Assembly (NCBI GenBank): GCA_024697185.1
Contig: JAILGB010000015.1
Coordinates: 1-41,879, forward strand
Reading direction: 5' to 3'
Length of the DNA: 41,879 nucleotides
Origin: Opitutales bacterium
GTDB lineage: Bacteria > Verrucomicrobiota > Verrucomicrobiia > Opitutales > UBA953
Part shown: positions 25,654-34,047 of the stretch, one piece after another
Layout: every line of letters starts with the position of its first letter
Numbering within the stretch: position 1 is the first letter of the stretch
Notes under the pieces: model-generated
The model's input: the letters and a program-made list of their open reading frames with translations, nothing else
Databases searched by the model: none
What the model was told of the DNA's origin: nothing
Translations under genes and position numbers: made by a program

Positions 25654-26781
25654 ATGAAATTTAAGACAAATCAATCCCAATTTTTATCCGCTCTTAATCA
25701 AGTAGCTTCTGTTGTTGGCGCTCATGCGGCTCTTCCGATTTTAAATAATATTTTGATTGAAGCGTGTGACGGATTCTTGAAATTGACAACGACAAGTATT
25801 GATCTTCGTATTTGTTGTAAAGTTAAAGCCGATGTCATGGAGGAAGGAAAAATCACACTTCCCGCAAAAATTTTGAAAGAAATGTTGGGCGGCTTTCAAG
25901 ATGAAGTCTTTTTTAATCAAAAAAATCCAACCCGTGTTGAGATTTCTTCCGGTAATTCACTTTTTACTTTGAATGGAATTGATGCGGGTGAATTTCCGCT
26001 TGCTCCTTCGTTTAATGATGAAATTGCATTCGAATTCGAAAAATCTTTGATTTCATCGATGTTGAATTCTGTAGCCTATGCTCAATCGACTGATGAAAAT
26101 CGTTATGTTTTGAACGGTGTCTATTTTAAAATTGACGGAAATACTATTTCTGTCGTTGCAACAGATGGAAAACGTTTGGCTGTTTGCAAAAAAAATTGTG
26201 AAATCTCGGTAGATAACCCGATAAAGTTTATTTTGCCCGCGAAAACTGTTTTTGAATTGCAAAAACAATTAGTCGGTGACGGCAAGATGACTTTTTCTTT
26301 CTCCAGTCATTTGATTGCTTTCAAAATCGATGCCGCCGATTCTGAGAAAACGGGTATTATCGATAAAATTACATTAGTTTCAAAATTGGTTGACGGAACC
26401 TATCCGAAGTATGAAGGTGTTATCCCAAAAGATTCGTCAAAATTGATTGAAATTGACCGGGATGAAATGTTTTATGCCATTTCACAGGCAAAAAGTGTTA
26501 TTTCTGACAGAAATAATAATTCCGTTACGTTTGACATCCGAGAAAATCTGATAGATGTCACCGCTGTTTCATCTGAATTTGGTGAGGCGAGTGTTAAACT
26601 TGATGTTCGTTATTCTGGTGATGAAGTTAAGATTTCATTTAATCCGAACTTTATTCTTGATTTAATGAAAGCACTTCCTCAAAACAAATTGATTTTTGAA
26701 TTTAAAGATCAAATGAGTCCTGGAGTCATTAAAACAAAAGAGGATGATTTCATCTGTGTTATAATGCCTCAAAGACAATAA
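25654..26781 (+). CDS. dnaN: DNA polymerase III sliding clamp (beta subunit)
   Basis: This beta clamp encircles DNA and tethers the replicative polymerase. Its 375 residues fit three clamp domains. Recognisable segments are the N-terminal MKFKTNQSQFLSALNQVASVV, ALPILNNILIEA, the middle YVLNGVYFKIDGNTISVVATDGKRLAV, and the C-terminal end DDFICVIMPQRQ (VMPMR in E. coli). It starts immediately right of the putative oriC and is transcribed away from it. A promoter box lies 8 nt before the start codon. The downstream gene lepB follows after 56-71 bp containing an inverted repeat. Confidence 0.97.
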   Translation: MKFKTNQSQFLSALNQVASVVGAHAALPILNNILIEACDGFLKLTTTSIDLRICCKVKADVMEEGKITLPAKILKEMLGGFQDEVFFNQKNPTRVEISSGNSLFTLNGIDAGEFPLAPSFNDEIAFEFEKSLISSMLNSVAYAQSTDENRYVLNGVYFKIDGNTISVVATDGKRLAVCKKNCEISVDNPIKFILPAKTVFELQKQLVGDGKMTFSFSSHLIAFKIDAADSEKTGIIDKITLVSKLVDGTYPKYEGVIPKDSSKLIEIDRDEMFYAISQAKSVISDRNNNSVTFDIRENLIDVTAVSSEFGEASVKLDVRYSGDEVKISFNPNFILDLMKALPQNKLIFEFKDQMSPGVIKTKEDDFICVIMPQRQ

Positions 26782-26800
26782 TGTCATTTTCAAACTCAAA

Positions 26801-26841
26801 TCATGATTGTTGATTTTATTTACTATCATCAACAATTGTGA
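26801..26841 (+). repeat. Inverted repeat between dnaN and lepB
   Basis: TCATGATTGTTGAT (26801-26814) and ATCAACAATTGTGA (26828-26841) pair at 12 of 14 positions across a 13-nt loop. There is no T run, so it is more likely an mRNA hairpin or operator than a terminator. The right arm includes the GTG at 26838, disfavouring that codon as the lepB start. Confidence 0.6.
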
Positions 26842-26852
26842 TTGATGGTTTT

Positions 26853-28070
26853 ATGTTTTCATTTTTTAAAAAAAGATCGATAAAACAAAAGAATAAAAAA
26901 CTTTTGTCCAATATACAGCGTGTCTTAAATTATCGTGGTGATCTTTTAAAAGAGGAGGATTTTTTCAGCTTGAAAAAATTTGAATCAATTTTAAAAAAAA
27001 ATGAAATTGTTGACGAAGAAGCTTTAGAGGAGCTTTTAAAATCGTGCGGTGGCTTTATTTATCCGCAGGGAACTTTGGCTGAATATACGGAATTAATCGT
27101 TGTTTCTTTAATTTTAGCTTGTGGAATTCGTGGTTTTATTGCCCAACCGTTTAAAATTCCGACAAATTCAATGTATCCGACATATAACGGAGTTGTGACG
27201 AATGTTTGCGAGCAACCTGTTAAACCATTGAAATGGATTAATAAAATTTTATTGGGCAATACCTATTATCAAATAAATAATAATTCTTCTTTTGGTGGAG
27301 AAATTTCCATTAAGTTAAGTGATAATGGTAAGAGAATCGAACCTGTTTATGAAAATTCCAATGGAAATGTTTATGAATTTTTTATTGGAGATAATCTGTT
27401 AAAGCTTGAAATTCCCAAAGAAGCATCGCTTGAAAATTTATTAGTTGATACTTTTTTTTATCAAGATGCATTATTGAAAAATCCACGCGAAATATTGTTG
27501 GAAAAAATATCAAAGCCGACTATATTATCCAACGGATCTTATGTAATATCTCTTGGTAAAAACATTTCTCCGGGCGAAACAATATTTAGTTTTGCATTAA
27601 AAACGGGGGATATGGTTTTAGTTGATCGTATTTATTATAATTTTTTTAAACCCTCAGTAGGGGATCCTTTTGTTTTTAAAACTGGAAATATTCCCGGTTT
27701 GAAATATCAAAAACTTTATTATATTAAACGTTTGGCGGGTGTTCCCGGAGATAAAATAAAAATTGAAAACGGGCAATTTTTTAATAACGGTCAATTGCCG
27801 GAAGGAATAGCGTTTGATGCCAATAATTTAAAACAGACAGAAAATGACTATTTTGGTTATCTTCAAGAGTGTGGCAGCCCATTGACACCCTATAGTTGGC
27901 CGTTGAATAAAGAAATGATTGTTCCAGAGAATTATTATTATGCTTTAGGGGATAATTCATGGAACAGTTATGATTCCCGCGGTTGGGGTGGTGTTCCCGT
28001 CGCTGATACAATAGGTCCCGCGCGCTTAATTATTTATCCGATTTCAAATCATTGGGGAATTGCAAAATGA
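26853..28070 (+). CDS. lepB: Signal peptidase I
   Basis: This membrane protease removes signal peptides from exported proteins. I start it at the ATG 26853 (405 residues); an upstream GTG at 26838 lies inside a hairpin arm. After a 65-residue charged N-terminus comes one TM helix ([20 protein letters not shown]). The nucleophile serine is in PTNSMYPT (Ser106) and the general-base lysine in [14 protein letters not shown] (Lys292). The C-terminal box is [17 protein letters not shown]. An insert of about 140 residues separates the Ser and Lys boxes, making it longer than E. coli LepB (324). The stop codon overlaps the hisB start (ATGA). Confidence 0.95.
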   Translation: MFSFFKKRSIKQKNKKLLSNIQRVLNYRGDLLKEEDFFSLKKFESILKKNEIVDEEALEELLKSCGGFIYPQGTLAEYTELIVVSLILACGIRGFIAQPFKIPTNSMYPTYNGVVTNVCEQPVKPLKWINKILLGNTYYQINNNSSFGGEISIKLSDNGKRIEPVYENSNGNVYEFFIGDNLLKLEIPKEASLENLLVDTFFYQDALLKNPREILLEKISKPTILSNGSYVISLGKNISPGETIFSFALKTGDMVLVDRIYYNFFKPSVGDPFVFKTGNIPGLKYQKLYYIKRLAGVPGDKIKIENGQFFNNGQLPEGIAFDANNLKQTENDYFGYLQECGSPLTPYSWPLNKEMIVPENYYYALGDNSWNSYDSRGWGGVPVADTIGPARLIIYPISNHWGIAK

Positions 28071-28672
28071 CAAATAAAAAAAATAATCGCAAAATATCCA
28101 TTGAACGCAATACAAAAGAGACGCAAATTAAATTGAGCATCGATCTTGATGGCGAGGGAAAAGCTGAAATCAATACGGGTATTCCATTTTTTGATCATAT
28201 GCTCAATCTTTTTTCACGTCACGGATTGTTTGATCTCTCCGTAAAAGCAGTGGGGGATATTGATGTGGATTATCATCATACGGTTGAAGATGTGGGCATT
28301 GTTCTTGGTAATGCGATAAAACAGGCGCTTGGAAACAAAGTCGGCATCAATCGCTATGGTTTCTTTATTTTACCGATGGATGAATCGCTTGCAAGAGTCG
28401 CTATCGACCTGTCGGATCGCCCTTATTTTGTTTATGATGTTTCTGCAAAAAATATGATGATTCGCGATTTTAATCTTTGTCTCGTTCGCGAATTTTTTCA
28501 AGCTGTTTCCAACAGCCTTGCTTGCAATCTTCATATTAAGCTTGAATACGGGGAAGAACCGCATCATATCGCCGAAGCGATTTTTAAATGTTTTTCAAAA
28601 GCCTTGATGAACGCATGCAGTTTAAATGAACGCGCAAAAAATATTTTGCCGAGTACAAAGGAAAAACTTTAA
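28067..28672 (+). CDS. hisB: Imidazoleglycerol-phosphate dehydratase
   Basis: It catalyses the sixth step of histidine biosynthesis, dehydrating imidazole glycerol phosphate to imidazole acetol phosphate. The start is the ATG at 28067 overlapping the lepB stop codon (ATGA), giving 201 residues, normal for the monofunctional enzyme. Metal-binding histidine motifs are seen: [30 protein letters not shown], and later [21 protein letters not shown]. It is directly followed by hisH with no gap, but other his genes are not in the window. Confidence 0.96.
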   Translation: MTNKKNNRKISIERNTKETQIKLSIDLDGEGKAEINTGIPFFDHMLNLFSRHGLFDLSVKAVGDIDVDYHHTVEDVGIVLGNAIKQALGNKVGINRYGFFILPMDESLARVAIDLSDRPYFVYDVSAKNMMIRDFNLCLVREFFQAVSNSLACNLHIKLEYGEEPHHIAEAIFKCFSKALMNACSLNERAKNILPSTKEKL

Positions 28673-29296
28673 ATGAAAACAGTAGCCCTTATCGATTATG
28701 GTATGGGAAATCTGCGCAGTGTTGCGCGGGCTCTCGAAAAAATTGGAGCACAGGTTAGAATTGTCAGCCAACCCGATGAGGTTGCAGATGCTAAAGCGTT
28801 GATTTTCCCGGGACAGGGCGCTATTGGAGATGCAAAAGATGCTCTTGCGAAAACAGGTTTTGATAATTTTATAAAAAATTGGGTCGATAAAGATCGTCCG
28901 TTTATGGGAATTTGCTTAGGTCTTCAAATTCTTTTTGAGCATTCTGAAGAAGGTGATGTCCGCGGACTCGGTATATTCAAAGGCAATGTTCTTCGTTTTC
29001 CATCCGGAACACAGGATAAAATTCCTCATATGGGTTGGAATACGGTCGAAATTGTTCCCGGAAATGAGGGAAATTTATCATCCGGCATTTCTTCCAATGG
29101 AGAATCGTTTTATTTTGTGCATAGCTATTATGTCAGTACAACACAGGAGGAAATCGTTTGGAGTAAAACCCATTATGCCGGCATTGATTTTGTAAGCGCC
29201 ATTAGACGCGGAAATCTTTTTGCCGTTCAATTTCACCCCGAAAAAAGTCAAAAAAAAGGCCTTCAAATCTATAAAAATTTTCTAAATAGTTTTTAA
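28673..29296 (+). CDS. hisH: Imidazole glycerol phosphate synthase, glutamine amidotransferase subunit
   Basis: HisH hydrolyses glutamine and feeds ammonia to HisF for synthesis of imidazole glycerol phosphate and AICAR. The 207-residue protein has the class I amidotransferase triad: Cys81 in MGICLGLQ, with His188 and Glu190 in FHPEKS. The N-terminal IDYGMGNLRSV and FPGQGAIGDA are typical. An AAGGAA Shine-Dalgarno-like site lies about 9 nt before the ATG. The gene abuts hisB. hisF is not here, so the his pathway is split in this genome. Confidence 0.96.
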   Translation: MKTVALIDYGMGNLRSVARALEKIGAQVRIVSQPDEVADAKALIFPGQGAIGDAKDALAKTGFDNFIKNWVDKDRPFMGICLGLQILFEHSEEGDVRGLGIFKGNVLRFPSGTQDKIPHMGWNTVEIVPGNEGNLSSGISSNGESFYFVHSYYVSTTQEEIVWSKTHYAGIDFVSAIRRGNLFAVQFHPEKSQKKGLQIYKNFLNSF

Positions 29297-29349
29297 GATT
29301 GTTTTTTGTGAAACTTTTTTTGCTTTTTATCGTTTAACCTAAATGAGGA

Positions 29350-29898
29350 ATGAATGATAATGAGACAGATATTTTCTTAATGAGAAGAATCGCAAAAGGT
29401 GATGATGTCGCCGTCCGCGATATTGTCTTGCGCTGGCAAAAGCCGTTGATAAACTTTTTTTATCGATCATTAAATGATGTTCATACTGCTGAAGATTTAA
29501 CACAGGAAACTTTTATAAAACTTTGTCAATCCGCTACAAAATATGTTCCAACTGCGGCATTTTCTTCTTATCTTTTTCAGATTGCCCATAATATTCTCGT
29601 TAGTAATTATAGAAATTCGAATAACAAATTTGAAATTTTAGTGGCACCACAAGACTTGCCGGAAATTGAGGATGAAAGAGAAAATCCTGCATTTTTAAAA
29701 AATGAGATAGAGACACTACTTGCAAAGCATATCAAGGATTTACCGGATAATCAACGAACAGCACTTCTTCTTTTTTCCCAACAACATTTTTCTTATGAAG
29801 CTATTGCGGAGACGATGAAAATCTCTATTCCCAATGTAAAAACATTAATTCATAGAGCACGACTCGTGTTACGTAAAAAAATACAAAAATATTTTTAA
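29350..29898 (+). CDS. ECF-type RNA polymerase sigma factor
   Basis: This 182-residue protein has sigma region 2 (about 10-85, VLRWQKPLINFFYRSLNDVHTAEDLTQETFIKL...AFSSYLFQIAHNILVSNYRN) and region 4 (about 120-178, LPDNQRTALLLFSQQHFSYEAIAETMKISIPNVKTLIHRARLVLRK). It should direct RNA polymerase to a small regulon, probably envelope-related. A GAGGA immediately precedes the ATG, too close for a normal Shine-Dalgarno sequence. The next gene, 2 bp downstream, encodes a small membrane protein likely to be its anti-sigma factor, and a periplasmic protein follows, forming a sigma/anti-sigma/sensor-type operon. Confidence 0.92.
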   Translation: MNDNETDIFLMRRIAKGDDVAVRDIVLRWQKPLINFFYRSLNDVHTAEDLTQETFIKLCQSATKYVPTAAFSSYLFQIAHNILVSNYRNSNNKFEILVAPQDLPEIEDERENPAFLKNEIETLLAKHIKDLPDNQRTALLLFSQQHFSYEAIAETMKISIPNVKTLIHRARLVLRKKIQKYF

Positions 29899-29900
29899 TC

Positions 29901-30296
29901 ATGGACGAAATGATAGAAAAAATGCTCAGTGAGCAAGTGATTGAACCGTCGCCGGATTTTGCAAATCGGATTTGCAGCGCGATTGCCGCCGAGCGGGCGA
30001 TTGATAAATTTTTGGAGCAAGAACCTGTCGAGCCGTCAAAAACAATAAAGATTCAAACACTGACTCCGAAAAATCATTTTTCACTAACAAAGGTCTTGCT
30101 TTCATTTTCATCTATGGCGGCAAGCATCGCAGTTGGACTCCTTGTCATTTCCGCCTTTATTAAAAATATCGATGAAAGAATTGATGACGCAATAGCCCAA
30201 GATTGCCAAGATGAGTTTGAAACCTTGATTCAATACGCCGATTTATTGGACGATATCGATAGTCAAACACTTGAAATTTTTGCTTATAATGAATAA
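29901..30296 (+). CDS. Small membrane protein, probable anti-sigma factor
   Basis: The 131-residue protein has a cytoplasmic N-terminal part (1-70; PSPDFANRICSAIAAERA is typical of verrucomicrobial and planctomycetal anti-sigma-like proteins), one TM helix (about 72-90, SMAASIAVGLLVISAFI) and a short acidic outer segment. It contains no zinc-binding HxxxCxxC motif. Its role is inferred from position 2 bp after the ECF sigma gene. It overlaps the next gene by 8 bp. Sequence evidence for function is weak. Confidence 0.6.
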   Translation: MDEMIEKMLSEQVIEPSPDFANRICSAIAAERAIDKFLEQEPVEPSKTIKIQTLTPKNHFSLTKVLLSFSSMAASIAVGLLVISAFIKNIDERIDDAIAQDCQDEFETLIQYADLLDDIDSQTLEIFAYNE

Positions 30297-30807
30297 AAAA
30301 TCAATAGTAGCTTTAATTCTTGTTTTTTGCTTTGGGGCTTTAAATGTCTTTGGGCAAGAACAGCAATTACAAAAAAATGACAACGAACTTGTTTCCCAAT
30401 CGGAAACAAAAGCGGATAAGCAACGGATACGACCGATAAGAACACTTTTTCAAATGTCCGATCAAGAATTGGATAAATTGGCTATCGCGATTGAGCGTAT
30501 TCGTAAAATCCCACAGGAAAAGCGTCGCCAAATCGCGCAAGAAATGGATAAGTTTGAAAAATCAAAAAATCAGACGGACGCGCGAAAAATGATGAAAAAA
30601 ATGCATTCGCATTTTCGAGATGAACAACGGAAAATTTTAAATCAGTATTTTTCAACTCTTGATGAAGCGACAGCAAAAGCTGAGAGAGAGGCTTTTATAA
30701 AAATGTCCCCGCGGGAACGTTTTGAGTTTATGAAAAAAGCTTCGGAGGCAATAGGAATTGACAGAGTTCCTCCTCCACCCTTCGATTGTCCCCCGCGCGA
30801 AAAATAA
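30289..30807 (+). CDS. Exported helical protein, Spy/CpxP-like in layout
   Basis: I start it at 30289 (172 residues, MNKKSIVALILVFCFGALNVFGQ), which gives a proper signal peptide; the longer frame lies within the preceding gene. The mature part is charged and helical, with MSDQELDKLAIAIERIRKIPQEKRRQIAQEM and KMSPRERFEFMKKASEAIG, broadly like periplasmic chaperone/sensor proteins of the Spy/CpxP type, but no LTxxQ repeat is clear. It ends in a Pro-rich tail. As third gene of the sigma/anti-sigma operon it could sense envelope stress. One octamer lies at 30711, the first to the right of the origin block. Confidence 0.5.
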   Translation: MNKKSIVALILVFCFGALNVFGQEQQLQKNDNELVSQSETKADKQRIRPIRTLFQMSDQELDKLAIAIERIRKIPQEKRRQIAQEMDKFEKSKNQTDARKMMKKMHSHFRDEQRKILNQYFSTLDEATAKAEREAFIKMSPRERFEFMKKASEAIGIDRVPPPPFDCPPREK

Positions 30808-30826
30808 AATTAGGCTGATAAATATA

Positions 30827-30880
30827 ATAAAATAAAATCCCCGCACCATGATCTTTAGTGCGGGGATTTATTATTTTTTA
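30827..30880. terminator. Bidirectional terminator between the sigma operon and the ferredoxin gene
   Basis: AAATCCCCGCAC (30835-30846) pairs perfectly with GTGCGGGGATTT (30858-30869), flanked by A/T-rich tracts on both sides. The genes converge here, so it serves both strands. Confidence 0.88.
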
Positions 30881-30887
30881 TTTTTAA

Positions 30888-31121
30888 TTATTCTCCATCG
30901 TCACCGATAGCATCAACAGGGCAAGACGATTTAGCTTCGTCACAAAGGGCGATTTCATCATCTGTCGTCGGCTGCTTGATCACAATGGAAATACCGAGAT
31001 CATCGTTGCGTCCGAAGAAATCGGGAGCAGCTTGACGGCAAACATCACAGTCGATACATGCGGAATCGACGTAGAATTTACCGGGAACATTACCTTCGTT
31101 TTTGTCATCTGGATTTGCCAT
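30888..31121 (-). CDS. 4Fe-4S ferredoxin
   Basis: This 77-residue acidic ferredoxin has Cys22, Cys25 and Cys28 (ACIDCDVC) and Cys67 (SSCPVDAIG), enough for a single [4Fe-4S] cluster; an extra Cys60 could form a disulfide. The form DSACIDCDVCRQAAPDFF is that of short ferredoxins that transfer electrons in soluble redox reactions. It is monocistronic by eye: the terminator follows it and about 80 bp separates it from the upstream zinc-ribbon gene. Confidence 0.92.
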   Translation of the reverse strand: MANPDDKNEGNVPGKFYVDSACIDCDVCRQAAPDFFGRNDDLGISIVIKQPTTDDEIALCDEAKSSCPVDAIGDDGE

Positions 31122-31200
31122 ATTTTTATAGGGATTTGGTGTTAGTATTAGTGTTCGCTTATCTATTGTGCTATTTTTTTATTCGCGGGTCAAAGATTTT

Positions 31201-31434
31201 TTAAAATTTAAGATGTGAATTTTTAAAGCCGCAATGAGGACAGACAGCATATTCTCTCGCGTGTTTTCGGGTATAAATCGTTTTACATTTGATACAGCAA
31301 AAAACGGTGATGAGTCGTCGCCGATCTCGCAAAACACTTTCACGTCGCTGATAGAGAACGACTAAAAGTGCAAAAAATAACATTACACCGCTGATGATGA
31401 TTGCAAAAAAATAAACGAGATCGATTTGAAACAT
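31201..31434 (-). CDS. Small membrane protein with a C-terminal zinc ribbon
   Basis: The 77-residue protein has one N-terminal TM helix (about 6-28), a basic segment (QRRESVLRDRRR) and a zinc-ribbon-like knuckle pair, Cys47-x2-Cys50 and Cys65-x2-Cys68 (CPHCG). The ribbon should be cytoplasmic by the positive-inside rule. It starts 1 bp after obg and is therefore cotranscribed. I do not recognise a named family; a role in ribosome or membrane biology is only a guess. Confidence 0.7.
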   Translation of the reverse strand: MFQIDLVYFFAIIISGVMLFFALLVVLYQRRESVLRDRRRLITVFCCIKCKTIYTRKHAREYAVCPHCGFKNSHLKF

Positions 31435-31435
31435 T

Positions 31436-32428
31436 TTATTTTATTGTCGGTTTGACAATTTCGCGCAGGCGTTGCTTAAGATTTTTCAAACCTTCACCGG
31501 TGAGACATGAAATTTTTTCGATTTCCACCTTATGTTTTCTTTTAAAGGCAGTGAGATTTTTGGCAGCGCCTTCAACATCAATTTTATTGGCGACAACCAA
31601 ACGTGGTTTTTCGAGAAGGACGGGATCGAAATTTTCGAGCTCGATGAGCAATTTTGAATAGTCATCGGCTGGTTTCCGATTGTCCGTTCCCGCCATATCG
31701 ATAATAAAAATAAGCAGTTTGCAGCGTTCGATATGTTTGAGAAAACGATGCCCCAGTCCTTTGTTTTCGCTGGCGCCTTCAATAAGCCCCGGAATATCAG
31801 CCATTGAGATTCTTGCATAATCTTCGTATTCGATAATGCCGACGCTGGGCGATTTTGTGGTAAAAGGGTAGGGCGCCATTTGAGGCTTGGCGTTCGTAAA
31901 GGCGTTTGTCAGCGAAGATTTTCCGGCATTTGGAAAACCGACAAGGCCGATATCCGCGATTGTTTTTAGTTTGAAGACAAATTCTCCCATTTCTCCCGGT
32001 TTTCCCGGTGTTGTTTTGCGAGGAGCCTGATTGACCGAATTTTTGAACTGATTGTTGCCGAGCCCGCCGCGCCCTCCTTTTAGGAGGGTGACGCGCTCGC
32101 CATTTTCAAGCAATTCGGCAATCAGCAAATTGCCGTCATTAAAAACTTGTGTTCCCGCCGGAACGCGCAAAACGATGTCGGCTCCGTCAGCGCCGTGCTT
32201 ATTGCGCCCTTCGCCGGGCCGACCGTTTTTTGCGTTCCAATGCGGTTGATATTTGTATTCCCTCAGATCGTTAAAGTTGTCGTCACAAAGCAAAATAACA
32301 TCTCCGCCGTTCCCGCCGTCACCGCCGTCGGGACCGCCTTTGGGCAGATATTTCTCGCGACGGAAGCTTAAGCAACCGCTCCCGCCGTCACCGGCTTTTA
32401 AAAATAATTTTGCTTCGTCAACAAACAT
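31436..32428 (-). CDS. obg: Obg/CgtA ribosome-assembly GTPase
   Basis: Obg binds the 50S subunit and links ribosome assembly and growth to GTP/ppGpp level. The 330-residue protein begins with the glycine-rich Obg fold (1-157, FLKAGDGGSGCLSFRREKYLPKGGPDGGDGG split by loops) and then the G domain: GFPNAGKSS at 164-172, TT, DIPGLIEGAS, NKID. It lacks a C-terminal OCT extension, as is common. It starts 8 bp after an exported-protein gene and is followed by the zinc-ribbon gene, so all three could form one transcript. No rpmA/rplU is adjacent, unlike in many genomes. Confidence 0.97.
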   Translation of the reverse strand: MFVDEAKLFLKAGDGGSGCLSFRREKYLPKGGPDGGDGGNGGDVILLCDDNFNDLREYKYQPHWNAKNGRPGEGRNKHGADGADIVLRVPAGTQVFNDGNLLIAELLENGERVTLLKGGRGGLGNNQFKNSVNQAPRKTTPGKPGEMGEFVFKLKTIADIGLVGFPNAGKSSLTNAFTNAKPQMAPYPFTTKSPSVGIIEYEDYARISMADIPGLIEGASENKGLGHRFLKHIERCKLLIFIIDMAGTDNRKPADDYSKLLIELENFDPVLLEKPRLVVANKIDVEGAAKNLTAFKRKHKVEIEKISCLTGEGLKNLKQRLREIVKPTIK

Positions 32429-32436
32429 GATTTTGT

Positions 32437-33504
32437 TTATTCTTCAACGCATTCGTCGATTTCTTCGATGCCGTCAAAGTTATTGAAAACATCTTCGTCT
32501 TTGGGAATGCTTTTCGTTTGGTATTTTTCCCAAATTTTTTCTTCAATCGCGGCATCAATGCAAGTGTTGATTTCTTTCACATCGCAGGTCGCCGTCAGTG
32601 AAATGCGGTTGTCGGTGTTTTTGACGACAGCGCCGGCTGCCGTTTTGGCACCCATGCTCAACAACTGTTTTTCAAAGTTGCTCGGATTGTCTTGAGTGCC
32701 GAGGAAGGACAACATCATGCTGGCTCTTTGCAAGTCTTTCAAAGCTTCCTGTGCATTTTTTTGCGCCTCTTCGGCGGTTTTCAGCATAACATCAGCTTTG
32801 ACTTTAAGGAGAGAATTGCTTTCCGAAACGGTGACAAGCCCTTGTTCAAGTCCATTATTGTCCGGCAGATTTGCGCCATTGGCATAAACAACGAGCATCG
32901 GATTCTCTTTAACTTTGACAGCCAATTTGGGACCGATTCCCTTTTCGCGGTTTTTGAGCAGGCGCTTAAAAGATTTTTCCGCTTTTTTGCTGCCGTTCCC
33001 GACAATGCAGACAATTGTCTTTTTGTCGAGCTGGACAAGATAGGCGATGACTTCAGAATCCTTAACGGCGATGAGATAGCAGTTTTTATCGCAAAGTTTG
33101 GATTCCTGGACAGATATGTCTTTGTTGAACTGCGATTTGGAACTTTGGATGATCGCTTTCAAATCAAGTCCGTTCCCGCGAATATAGCCGACACCGTCAA
33201 CATTCTTTTCTTCCGGATCATCAAGTTTGAAACCGCAGGTGATCGAAGTGATTTTTTCATTTTGTTCCTTTAAAATCGCATCGATGCCATTTTCATTTTT
33301 AGTCTGTTGGGGCAGTTTGTCTGAGACGGCATTTATATGTTTGACGAGCTCGGAAGTCTTATAGCTGTCATTGTCGAAGTGGACCAGAATATCGGTTTTT
33401 TTGGGGAAACCGATGGCGCTTGCATCACTGTAAGGCTCCGCAAAGGCGCCGAGTCCGCCGAGAGCGATCAAGGTGAGTGTAGAGAGTGTTGTTCTAATTT
33501 TCAT
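32437..33504 (-). CDS. Exported protein of unknown function
   Basis: The 355-residue protein has a cleavable signal peptide (MKIRTTLSTLTLIALGGLGAFA). The mature part begins with a segment on small-number variables (KTDILVHFDNDSYKTSELVKHIN), contains Cys pairs (LCDKNCYLIAV), a helical stretch rich in Ala/Gln (about 245-270) and an acidic C-terminus (EEIDECVEE). The layout recalls verrucomicrobial proteins that compute with whole-domain repeats, but I recognise no family. It is probably periplasmic. It lies 8 bp upstream of obg. An octamer is present at 33173. Confidence 0.6.
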   Translation of the reverse strand: MKIRTTLSTLTLIALGGLGAFAEPYSDASAIGFPKKTDILVHFDNDSYKTSELVKHINAVSDKLPQQTKNENGIDAILKEQNEKITSITCGFKLDDPEEKNVDGVGYIRGNGLDLKAIIQSSKSQFNKDISVQESKLCDKNCYLIAVKDSEVIAYLVQLDKKTIVCIVGNGSKKAEKSFKRLLKNREKGIGPKLAVKVKENPMLVVYANGANLPDNNGLEQGLVTVSESNSLLKVKADVMLKTAEEAQKNAQEALKDLQRASMMLSFLGTQDNPSNFEKQLLSMGAKTAAGAVVKNTDNRISLTATCDVKEINTCIDAAIEEKIWEKYQTKSIPKDEDVFNNFDGIEEIDECVEE

Positions 33505-33561
33505 AGGATTGATGGGGTTAGAATTATGGGGTTGTTTTATAGAAAACGAAGTTAAAAAAAA

Positions 33562-34047
33562 TTATTTTGTAAATTTCTTATAATTTCCTATGATCGCTGC
33601 GGGATGGCCGCTGGTGATCAATTTTCCGTTGGATTTAAAAATAAAAACTTGTGGAATCACACCCGGTGTCGATGTTCCCGTTCCAAAAATTTGTTTTTCG
33701 TCGGCACTGTGAAGCGTCACGGGGAACTCAATTTTTTCTTTTTCCGCCCACGCCTTCATATCATCTGCGGATCTGTCGTAGGAAATCATGACGAGTTCCA
33801 CTTTTTTGTCATTTTTAATTTTTTCGGTGTAGGTTTTTGAGATTTGCGGCATTTCTTTTCTGCACGGGCCGCACCAGGAAGCGGAGCAGAGCACGATGTA
33901 GTATTTGGCGCCTGTTTCGACGTTTTTGTTCAAGAGATAATTAGCATTTTCGAGTTCTTTCACGAAATCACTTTTTGCAAAAAGTGTTCCCGCGCAAGCG
34001 CAAAAAAATGTTCCGGTCAAGAGGAGGATTTTAATTATGTTTTTCAT
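33562..34047 (-). CDS. Exported thioredoxin-like protein (TlpA/ResA type)
   Basis: I start it at 34047 (161 residues), giving the signal peptide MKNIIKILLLTGTFFCACAGTLFA; the longer frame would run through trmL. The redox motif WCGPC is at 58-62 (SASWCGPCRKEMPQIS), followed by MISYDRS and the cis-Pro loop VIPQVFIF. It would reduce or exchange disulfides in the periplasm. The start overlaps the end of trmL by 17 bp, so translation is coupled. The next gene on the strand is separated by 57 bp. Confidence 0.87.
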   Translation of the reverse strand: MKNIIKILLLTGTFFCACAGTLFAKSDFVKELENANYLLNKNVETGAKYYIVLCSASWCGPCRKEMPQISKTYTEKIKNDKKVELVMISYDRSADDMKAWAEKEKIEFPVTLHSADEKQIFGTGTSTPGVIPQVFIFKSNGKLITSGHPAAIIGNYKKFTK

